A stretch of DNA of 27,357 nucleotides from Coptodactyla brooksi (taxonomy: Eukaryota > Arthropoda > Insecta > Coleoptera > Scarabaeidae): assembly GCA_033557675.1 (NCBI GenBank), contig JAWQRM010000176.1, forward strand, positions 1 to 27,357. The letters are read 5' to 3'. Numbering within the stretch: the first letter of the stretch is position 1; each line of letters opens with the position of its first letter. Positions 10,401-22,400 of this stretch are shown piece after piece. The notes under the pieces were generated by a model, which was given only the letters and a program-made list of their open reading frames with translations, was not told the DNA's origin and ran no database searches. The position numbers and the translations under genes were made by a program.

Positions 10401-13400
10401 ACAAATATTATTACTATCACAGTTTACCGACAAAATAAATTCTTTCATTTCATATCTTTATTTTTTTTTATTAATTTACATTATTCTACCCTCACTGGCA
10501 TATTTTGAAGCCATAGCTCCTTTTTGTACTAGAAAAATGTCCCAGGGTCATCCTCCATGTTGTCATATATGTGGACAAGTCACCGTGGCATAATTCCAAG
10601 AAAACTGCCATAAAAACACTTATTGTTCGCCGTTTGCAGAACTGACCTTTACAATGTTTCTAATTGCTCTAAAAGTCACAAATATGTACAAAAAACTGCG
10701 GTACACACCGGAGAAATCGCGAACGCCAAAAATTGTAATGTAAATAAAAACTTAGGTTATATACGTGTCACTGACAGTGCTGCCAACGTCAGAACTGACA
10801 ATACACCAATAAAACCTATGTACAGAGGTGGACATAAGTGTTTCAACAAAAACCAAAACTATTTGCTTGAACGAAAATGAAAAAAAGCGAAAGCTTTAAA
10901 CATTTTAGATAAGAAAAATCTTAAAGGTATTATGCACTTTGAGCTACTTCCAAGTAAACAAATGATTAATGGAGATGAACCAAAACAATTCATATTAAAA
11001 GCTGAAATGCATCAAAAGAAGATTGAAATGCATCAAAAGAAGAAAAAAAGCTTGAACTTATTCATAGAATACGTCCAACATTAGGAAACATGAAGAAGAT
11101 AAAATAAGGCTACAAATATACAGCACATGGAAGAATATGAACAAAGTATACATTTCGATTAATAAGACATGGGGAAAAACTTGTACTAAATGAACAGCAG
11201 GGAAGCATAACATCAAAATTCCAAAGAAAGGAAATTTATGCATGGCAAGTAATTGATTTCTGGATGAGAAAATGAAAGGCAATAAATGTAAGAGAAAGCC
11301 AATTGTGCCAAAAATTGTCTGGTATATTTTGCCTTGTGTGACAGGAGAAGGACAAATAGACAAAACAATGCAGAAAGGAATATGCGAATGAACTGCAGAT
11401 AAATCTGGTAAAAGAAAAGCTGGAAGACCAGTTATTACAGGAGAAAGAATACTACTTATTAACAATTATAAAGAATAATCATTAACATGTATGATTTGCA
11501 CCTCAAGCATAATGAAAATGATAAATTTTTGAATCGAACGATAACTGGTGACAAGAAGTGGATTATTTAAAATAATATCAACTGAAAAAGATCGTGATGT
11601 AAATGTAATGAACCAACACAGTTCATATCGAAAGCTGAATTGCATTAAAAGAAGATTGCGACATCAATTTAGTGGAATTACAAAAATATTGTGTACTTTG
11701 TGCTGCTTTCAAGTAAGCAAATAATTAATTCAGATGTGTACTGTAAACAACTAGTGAAATTATATGAAACAATCAAAGAAAAATGTCCAGAATTAGCAAA
11801 TCATAAAGGAATCATATTTAGTCCCATCAAAAATTATTGGAGTTTTATTAGGAAGTGATGTCACATCCACCATACAGCCCTGACCTTGCACCATCAAATT
11901 AGAATTTATTTCAATCAAGACTCAAGTTTAGTTTTTGCTGATAAGGACCATATTAGCATGAAATCATGATGTTGACAGAAGGATGGCAAAAAGTTATTGA
12001 ACAGAACAATGGAAATTACTTTTGCAATAACCCGATACATATGTCATGTAATATTGATATTTATTGTTACACATTGACATATTATTGATAAAAGACTGAA
12101 TGCGATATTTGCATATTTCCTTCAAATTTGACAAAAATTTATGAAAAGAATTTCAGCTTACTAATTACAAAAGAAAATTTTTGCAAATAAAATGTGTTCA
12201 ATAATGTACATACCTGTACAACTTGTTCTACTTCAGGTTCCCCATTTTCAACCGCTTGCATTTTCTCCTCTGGTTTCTCTTGATCGACTGTTGCTGCTAG
12301 GACCTGCACCGATGGTGCCTGAGCAGCTTTGCCTCCTCTAAAACCACCTCGTCCGCGGCCCCTCCATCCACCTCTTCCCCGACCTCTACCTCTAGGACGT
12401 CCAACTTTGTTCTTAGTTTTCACAACCGCGTTATCTTCAGCAACTTTATCACCGGCACCTTCCATCACGTGACGATCGGCAGCTTTCAACAACGGATCCT
12501 CCATTACGGTGTCCTTATTTGAGTTTGCTTTGTCGGATCCAGCTGCCGATTCAACCGTGACATCTGCCACTATCGTCACTTCATCCTGATCCGGCACAGA
12601 ATCTGGAATTGGGGAATAAGCCAGCTCGGCATTGTCAAAGTCTGAATCGGGATCACTGCATAGAACTTCAGGAGTATTTTCAGAATGCGAAGCTTTTTCC
12701 AACGACACTTCAACAGCTGATTGTGAATTTGACAGTTTTGCCTCCACCGGATTTTCTTTTAGGTTATTATGTGGATCTGCTCCTTTATCTGATGTCACTT
12801 CTAATATGTCATCATCATCATCAATATTTATTATTGTTGTTGATTGTTTACTGCTTAAATCTTTAATATTATCCGCTTCTTGTTGACAACTAACTTGATC
12901 ACCAGATTGTCTTTTACTCAGTTCGTATATTCTTCTTGAACGTTTCTTTGGGATTTCTGGAGTTGTCTTCTTCGGACTTTCAATGTCTTCTGAGGGTTTA
13001 GGTTGCGTCTCTTTTGAATATGATGACTTTCTCCCTCTTGAAGATTTAGGCTTTTTCCCTTCAAGCCCTTCAGTAGGTTTTGTATTCTCACCTTCACCCT
13101 TGCTTCTTAACCTTGTACTATATCTCTCTTTTGAGGCATCGTTATTACTTTTAGCTTTCTTTGCTTCAATAACGTCAGTTATTTCCACGACATCATGTTC
13201 ATCTTCACAAACTTCTGCAGTTTTATCTTCACATATGTCTATAATTTCAATTTCTTCTTTGCCGACATCTTTACTGCGTCTTTTGGATTTGAAGTGGTCC
13301 AATTTTTTACCACTTCCTTCTGATGGCGATGGTAAAGTATCCTCCAATTTATCAGCAGTTTTTGTCTTTTTATTGATAATTGCCTTAATTTTAGTTTCCA

Positions 13401-16400
13401 ATTTCTTTGGAGAATTCTGATTCCTTTGTGGTCTTTCTGATCTAGCAAGTTTTGTGTCTGATGGTAAAGTATTTTTCAACTCCGTTTTTTTTGCGTTGGA
13501 ATTGTCCGAATTATCTTTTGACAGTAAAATATCTACGGGTTTATCAACGACTTCTTTATTACCCTTTTCTTCTGGAATTCTTTCCGATTTCGAATTATGG
13601 TTATTTTCCGATTTTAATTTATTAGTAGTTTCATTTCCCTGTTTCCCAATTCCCTTACTTTGAATTTCTAATTTTTTTGTTTTTTCTATTTTCTTAGTGG
13701 GAATATCTGGATTGTTGTTAGAATTTTCTGATATTGCAATATTTCCTGCTGAAGTATTTTCCGATGATAAAATATCTTTGGATTTATCAACGACTTCTTT
13801 ATTAGCCCTTGCTTTTAAAATTCTTTCTGATCTTAATTTACCAGTAGTTTCTGTTTCTTTTTTGCCAGCTTCCTTACTTTGCATTTTTAGTTTTTCTGCT
13901 TTAGAATCCCGATTCTTTTCTGGGTTTTCTGATGTAGTAACATTTTTCTCTAATACTAAGGTGTCTTTCAATTTATCAACAGTTTCCTTTTCTTTAGGGC
14001 AAACATCGGGATTGTTAGAATTTTCTGATGTCGCGACATTTCCTTCTGAAGCAGCTTCCGATGATAAAGCATCTTTAGATTTAACGACTTGTTTATTATC
14101 CGTTTCCTTTGGATTTCTCTCCGATTTTAATTTATCGGTAGTTTTTGTTCCTTTTTTATCAGTTCCCCTACTTTCAATTTCTGATTTTGATTTGTCAGAA
14201 TTCTGATTCTCTTGTGAACTGCCTGATGTAGTAACATTCTCTTCTAATGTCACAGTATCTTTCGATTTATCAATAGTTTCCACTTCTGCAGGGTAAATGT
14301 CTGGATTCTTGGAACTTTCTGATATTGCAATATTTTCTTTTGGAATATCTTTGGATTTATCATCGGCTCCTGCTTCATTACTATTTTTGCTTTGAACTGC
14401 TGATTTTTTTTCAGAATGTTCTGATATCGGGACATTTCCTTCTGAAGTGTCTTTTAATGACAAAATATCTTTGGATTTATCAATAACTTCGCTACTTTGA
14501 ATAGCTGACTCTTTATGAGGGTTTTGTTTATCAGAAATTTCTATTTCTTTCGTGCTAGTTTCTTCTTCTAATGAAACACCTTTAGATTTATCAGTAAACT
14601 CTGTTTCTTTACTTTCAATATCAAGTTCTTTATTGAAACTATTAGCTTTAGTTTTGGGGTTATCCTCCAAACTTGTTGATGATACGATGGATTCGATGGA
14701 CATATTCATTTGCAAACTAGTTTTATCGGATTGTAAATGATCAATATTCGTTTCCAACTTGTCCTTTTCGATATCCAAAGGTCCTTCGACATTTGTTACT
14801 ATTTCCTTTGAACGACTGTTTACGTCAATTAAACACAATTCATTTGATTTTGAAGATACATTTAACTTTTGCTTTTCGGTGTTTTTCACTTCATTCGATG
14901 AACTTGTTGGTAACTCTGCTTTATCGACATTCAAATTTACGTCATCCAGTTTTGATTTTGCAGCATCATCAGTTGGATTCAAATCTTGTTTGGTAATTAC
15001 AATTGTCGTCAGATCTTTTGATCCACTCAGATTTAATGGAGTATCTTCAATATTCTCTTTGCCAACTCCCTCTGAATGGTCGGAAGATATGACACTCAAG
15101 TTTTGATCTTCGCTTGAAGGCTGCTTTAACTGACAATTGACCATGTTTCCCAAACTTACTTGCATTGCATTTGATGGTAAATCAACTGAGCAATCTTCAC
15201 AATCATTTCGCGAATTTGATGGTAACGGAACATCTTCAATATTTAACTTTTTTTGGAGTATATCAAGTTTTTTAGCTTCACCAGTATACGTAGTGTCTGT
15301 TATAACTATATTTGATTGCCCGGCTAATTCAGTTTGGTTTATTTGCAATTCTTGAATTTTTGCCTCCAACTTACTTCCTACTTGCTTATCTGATGTTGAA
15401 GCCGTTCGATTTGATGACGTTGTTCTTCCACTATTCAAATTTTTGGTTGTAAGTGCATTTTCGCAAACCGTGGAAGGTGACTTTTCCTCTATAGTTACAA
15501 TTGTTTGTTGTGCATCGTCCACTGACTTTGATAATGCAGAGTCATTATCCGGACTTAAATCGCTTGGAATATTTTGGAAATCTTTGATATCAGTTTGATT
15601 TTCTACTACATCACCTCTGTTGCGAATCGGTTTGTTTGATATCAATTCATTTGTACTGAGCGATATGTTACCAACATTTAAACTTTGCAGCGATAAATCA
15701 ACAGCTTCAATAGGGCTCCTAATATCACGTGACTGAATAAATTCTTTCGAATTTGATGAGCTAAATATTTCATTGTGTTGCGTGTCTTTTAATTCTACAG
15801 ATATCTCTTGAGTATTGGAGTCAATGATATTCACGTTTTCTACTAGTACAACATTTGATGGGTCATCATCATCCAATGATTCGCTGCTATCTATTTTTGT
15901 AATTTCTTGATCATCTTTATTTAAGCTGACTGAATTTTCTTCCGGACTTTTTTGACCAACACTACTTACTTCGTTAAATGTATTTGCAACATCTTTTCGT
16001 TCTTGTTCCAAAATATTAACATCCGCTTCGGTTTCTTTAAGAATATTACAATTAGATTCATTTGTCATTGCAATTTCGTTCGTAATTGGCAGTTTTTCTA
16101 ATTTATCCAATCTTGGTGCGTTTGGAGATAAGCCTGTGGACATTTGACTTATTTCAGGACATTCTATCACATTAACAGCATCTTCAGAGCTTGTACACTT
16201 TTCTGTAGGTATTTCAGAGGTATCTTCCTTCAATAATACTGATGTGTGCACTTCTGACTGAGTATCAGAAGTATTTTTCGATATTTCATCAACAACTTCC
16301 GGCACGACATTTTCTTTGGATATTTCAGTTTCTGGTACTAAATCTACATTGACAATTTGATGTTCCGTGCTTATAGTTATTTGACTAGATAGATCTTTAA

Positions 16401-19400
16401 CAATTTCTGTTTTTTCAATTTCAACACTATCCTTAATGGAACCTTCAACTGGAATTTCTGAAGATATACAAATTGTGGAGCTATTTTCCAATTTCTTCAC
16501 ATTTTCTTCTGGTGCTTTAGAAAAGATTTCTTCCTTCTCCATACACGGTGTTTCAACAACACTGCTTTCACTTGTTAAGCTTTCTTTCTCCGATGCTATA
16601 TTCGATTCGACTTGTATAGGAGGATTATCATATGCGGTGTCTCTATTTGCTTTTTCGTTAACTTCAACATTTTCATTCATATTTTCTTCTTCCACTGCTA
16701 TATTTGATTCAACTTCTATGTGAGAATTGTCTCTCATCATTTCTTTTGATCCTGTTGATGCTTCTTCTGAAGATTGGAAACCAGTATTTTCTTCACATTC
16801 ACTATCAGAGGACATTGTAACATTTTCTACTGTTTCACTACCTTCAGAGACAGGTTGTAATGAATGCTCAAGAACAACAGCTTCTTGGTGTGTATTTTCT
16901 TCCTTTAAGGCAATAAAGTTATCTTTGTGATCGTTCGAAACATCAACATTTTCGATGCTATCCTTCACTAACACAGGTAAATGTTCAGAATCTCTAGCAT
17001 CCTTATGCAAATATTTTGTGGCATTCAATGTTGTACCATCTTCAATACTATCAAGTGGAGTGAATGGAATTTCTTTTTCATTCTCATTTTGGATGTTGTC
17101 ATTACTAGCAATTACAGCATTATCAGTGTCGTCTTCTATAGAAACTGCTACACTTTCAGGTGTTTCATCTAAACACTGCTCTATTGCTTTATCATGACTT
17201 GGCGCGTTTTCTTCAATTTCTTCTTGCATTATTTCTTCTACTGTAGAAATCCTTTTGCATTGAAGTCCTTCAATGTCTTCCTTTTCTGGAGAAACACATA
17301 ATTCTTCTGGTTTATTACTAAGTGATAAATCTTCTGGAGTTTGTTCTTGTTCCCCAGTTTCTACTGAATGTATACAAACTGTTTGCGCCTCTGAATTATT
17401 ACTAGTAGTTTCTTCTTTTTTCTCCATTAAAGAATTATCATTTTCTTTTTCATAAACATGCTTATCTTCAGAAACAGATGTTACCTCTGAGGTTTCTGTA
17501 ACATTTTCTAAAACGTTTAAATCGCTTTGTTCTTCTTTTTCTTCAATGGTTCTGCCGTCATTTATTTCTTCAGGAACACCTGATCTTGCATCATTCAAGT
17601 TGCTATCCTGACTTATATCTTCTATATACATGTTTAGTTTTTCGTGGTCATCTTCTGAATTTATCTCAGACTCTTCTTCAAGTTGTTCCTCTTCTGTAAC
17701 TGGCGATTCACACAGATCGTCATCTAAGGTGGGGCCTTTTGCTACCTCATCCATTGATAGTACTGGATTCTCTGGTACATTCGAAGAAGCCTCCTGCAGA
17801 GACTTTATATTTTTTTCTCCCGATGTTTCCAAGTCTTCGTTCTCCTTTAAAATTGGATAATTAGAAACATTTTCTATATTAAGCTTATCACTATTTTCTT
17901 GTATTATTTGTTCTGCTGAATCTTCCGCAGTAACCGTTTCCAATTGTTCAGGGGATTCACTTCCTTCCAAAGGATGACCTAAGGATTTCTCAATGCCACT
18001 TTCTATTAAATCAATGTTTTCAATCTCTTCTACCATTGCAAGATTTGACTGTTCTTTTAGCATCTTATCATCACTTACTGTGTTTTCGATAATTTCTTCA
18101 TTTTTATTTGGTTCCTGCTTTTGTGGAGATATAAAAGCTTCTTTTGAGGTATTGTCACATAATAAACCCTCTGACATTTCCTCCTGTGGTAAGTTAAGTT
18201 TTACATCTTCTTCCTCACTATCATCTTTTATTGGTGCATCAAGGTGTTCTTGAATGTTTGAAAAGTCAGTATCACATAATCTCTTTGCTTTTTCAACATG
18301 TTCTATTGGAGAAGATGCTTCACTTGACGTCTGATCTTGATTATCTTCTTTATTCATAACAGAACTTAAAAATTCAGAATCTATTTCTCCCTTCAGTGAA
18401 CCTTCTATTTCCGATTGAAGATTTTCTTTTGAATGATCGCTTATGTCTTGCCGTGCTTTATGATCATCGCATGTGCTTTCGAAACATTCTTCTTCAGACT
18501 TTTTATTTAAATAATCCTGTTGTGTACATTCATCTATATTCTTTAGTATTTCTACACTTTCAACAAGTTGTTCTCTATTTTTTATACAATCATCATTGCC
18601 TTCTTTAACTGGATTTTCTATGCCAATCGTTTTTGTAGTTTCTTTGCTTAAGTTCTCTTCCGATTGAATATTTTCTTCATTTGAATCCTTCAGGGACATC
18701 TTGCGCGCATCCTTTTCTAACGTATCCAGTTCTTCTTCTTCTTCCTTTAAAGATTCCGAGAGAATTTGCTTGAGCAACAAATGATCGTCTGATGATTGTT
18801 TTATGTTTTCATCTACCAATGTATCTTCCAATGAAATTTTCTGCGTTCCCTCTTCTAATTGTTCAATATTCTGATCTCCTTCTTCTAAAGATATCTTTTC
18901 AGTGTCGTGTTGTAATTGCTCCATAACTTCTTGGGAATCATGTTTTTCTTCATAACCATATTGAGAAAGATGTTCTACTTCTGCTGGGCTATCATCATTC
19001 GAAAAACTTCCCCTACTGTCTTCTGTAATTGGAGATTGCATCAAAACATTTTTCGTTATTTGTTCTAAATGTTGGAGGTTCCCAGAAAATTTTAAATCTT
19101 TAGAATCTTGTTCTTCTGCTGTTTTATTACAGTTTAAAGTGTTTTGTTTTTGTTCTTCTAGAGACACTAACAACTCTGGATTTGCACAAGTAATATTCTC
19201 GGAGCCTTTTTCTAATTGCTCGTTTGAATTTTCAGAATGATCCTCCCTTGCTGTTGGTTTATTCTCGCTAGTCTCTTGCTGGTCTTCTATGAAAGTCGGT
19301 GACGTTTCAGTATCTTCTGATTGGTCATCACTTATCACTGTGCTTTTTTCAGCATTTGTCACTGTTGATGATATTTCCTGAACGGCCACTGATTGTTCCT

Positions 19401-22400
19401 CTGTAGTTAGTGTTTCTTTTATACGCTCTACTGCAACTTCAGACTGGCCTTCCATTTTCTCTGAAGGTTGTTCTATAAAATTTTGTGGGCCTTCTTCTCC
19501 AGATTCTTTTGAAGACTGATTTGGGACTGAAGGAAAAATTTCTGGAATTTCATTTCCTTCCATAGAGCCTTCCAAATTATCGTCTACAACATCCAAAGAT
19601 ACTTTCTGAAAAGCAATTTTTGACTCTTCTTCAAAAGAAAATGGAACATCCCTTTCCAATATTTCTTCATTTCTGGAAGCAATTTTTGTCCCTGATTGTT
19701 CATCTATAGTTGGTGTTTCTTTTGCAGGCTCCAATGCAGTTTCAGAAAGACTTTCCATTTTTTCTGAACCTTGCTCAATAAGATTTTCTCGATCTTCTTC
19801 TTCATGCTCTTTTGATGACTGATTCGCTACCGAAGAAGACACTTCTTCTTCTACTACCTCAGTAGTTTCATTTCCTTCTAAAGAACTTTCCGAATCATCC
19901 TCTACATATTCCAAAGGTTCTTTCTGGAAAAGATTTTTTGACTTTTCTTCAAAAGAAGAGACATCTTCCGATATTTCATGTTGAGAAGACATTTTTGTCA
20001 CTGATAATGACATTTCTTGAGCGATTATTGATTGTTCTTCCGTAACTAGTGTTTCTTGTGTATGCTCCACTGCAGGTGTAGAAAGACTTTCCATTTTCTC
20101 TGAAGGCTGTTCAATAAGATTTTTTCGATTTTCTTCTCCAGGTTTTTTTGAAGACAGATTCGCAACTGAAGAAGAAACTTCTTCTAATAAACTAGTAACT
20201 TCATTTCCTTCTAAAGAACTTTCTGAATTATCCTCTACATATTCCAGAGACACTTTTTGCAAAGCATTTTTTGACTCTTCTTCAAAGGACAAAGGAACAT
20301 CTTTTTCTAATATTTCAGTCATTTGCTTCTCCATAGTTGATGTTTCTGGTATATGCTCCAATGCAACTTCTGAAACACTTTCCATTTTCTCTGAAGCTTG
20401 TTCAATAAGATTTTCTCGAGCTTCATCTCCAGGTTCTTTTAAAGACTGATTCGCAACTAAAGGAAGTTCTTCTTTTAGTGCCCCAGTAACTTCATTTCGT
20501 TCTGAGGAACTTTCTGAATTATCGTCTACATATTCCAGGGATACTTTCTGCAAAGCATTTTTTGCCTGTTCTTCAAAAGAGAAAGGATCATCTTTTTCCA
20601 ATACTTCTTCATTTGTGGATGATGTTTTTGACACTGATGGTGACGTTTCTTGAACGGGCGCTGATTGTTCCTCCACAGTTGGTATTTCTTTTGCATGCTC
20701 CATTACAGCTTCAGACAGACTTTCCATTTTCTCTGAAGGTTGTTCAAGAAGATTTTCTCGATCTTCTTCTTCAGGTTCTTTTGGAAACTGATTCGCAATT
20801 GCAGAAGAAGCTTCTTCTTTTAGAAAATTAATAACTTCATTTCCTTCTGAACTATCCTCTACATATTCCAGAGATACTTTTCGTGAAGCATTTTTTGATT
20901 CTTCTTCAAAAGAGAAAGGAACGTCTTTTTCCAATATTTCTTCATTTCTGGAAGATATGTTTGTCAGTGATGATGACATTTCTTCAATGGCTGTTGCTTG
21001 TTCCTCCATAGTTAGTGTTCCTTGTGCATGCTCCACTGCAGCTTCAGACAGATTTTCCATTTTCTCTGAAACTTGTTCAATAAGGTTTTGTTGATCTTCT
21101 CCACGTGCTTTAGAAGACCGATTCCCAACTAAAGAAGAAACATCTTCTAATGCTTTTGTAGTTTCATTCCCTTCCAAAGAATCTTCCGAATTATCCTCTA
21201 TATGCTCCAGAGGTGCTTTCTGCAAATCATTTTTAGACTCTTCTTCAAATGAGGAAGAAACTACATTTTCTGGAATTTCTTCAGTACTGGAAGATATTTT
21301 TATCACTGACGATGACGTTTCTTGAACTGTTGCTGGTTGTTCTTCCATAGTTGGTGTTTGTTGTGCGCGCTCCACTGCATCTTCGGACACACCTTCCACT
21401 TTCTCTGAAACTTGTTCAATAAGTTTTTGTAGATTTTTCTGTCCAGGTTCTTTAAAAAATTGATTCCCAACTGAAGAAGATATTTCATCTTCTATCTTAG
21501 TAGTTTCATTCCCTTCCAAAGGACCTTTTGAATTATCCCCTACATTCTCCAAAGATATTTTTCGAAGAACATTTTCTGACTCTTCTTCAAAAGAGACAGG
21601 ATCATCTTTTTCTTCACATTGTTTATAATCTATAGTAGTTTCTACGTCTTCAAATTCGTCTCTATCTTCAAGTAGATTTACACTTTCTTGATTGTTTTCT
21701 GAAGAGATTGAAGAATTTGATAGACCACTTTCTTGTAATACTTTAACAATATCAGGATTTACTTCAACATTACCTTCTGGAACTAAAGTGTTGTTTTTGT
21801 TATCGGTATCAAAATTCTTATTCATTTCTATTTCATCCCCTGCACTACCTTTAGGATCTTCACAAGGTTGCTTATCTTCAGTTGTTATACTTAACTCTTC
21901 AAGGGTTGCAGCTGTTTCTGTGGCATTTCCACTTGTTTTCACTAATGGTTCGGGATCTTCAAGATGCTTTGTACTATACATAAATGGAGTTTGTTGCATC
22001 ATTGAAATGTCAGATTTACAATTTCCATTCTTAGGTACTACCGTATCAGATATATTATCACTTGCACTTGTATCTATGAAACAAACTGTATTTGGCTCCA
22101 TAGTGCTTTCAATTTTCCTTTCTTCTTCACCTTGAAACGCACTGGTTGAAGATGGTTTGTTTTCTAAATCTTGATTTTCATGGCGCGTGGCTATAGTTTG
22201 GTGTTCGTTTTTGGAATGTTCTTGGAATTGTGCTTCTTCCACTTCACTTGAAGACACAGAAAGGGCTATTTGAGGTTGCATGGAGGAAACTATGTCAGCT
22301 ACCTCTTCACCTGTAGCAATTTCTATGGTTTTGGAATGATCTTTTACTTCAGTATTTTGAAATGCGAAATCAGTTGAAGAAGTAATCACAATTGTTTCTT

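Noticed and set aside
10375..10880. Two adjacent plus-strand open frames with some Cys residues (PPCCHICGQ)
   Set aside because: The Cys spacing does not form a recognisable zinc finger. The frames are unrelated to each other and lie in a repeat-rich intron.
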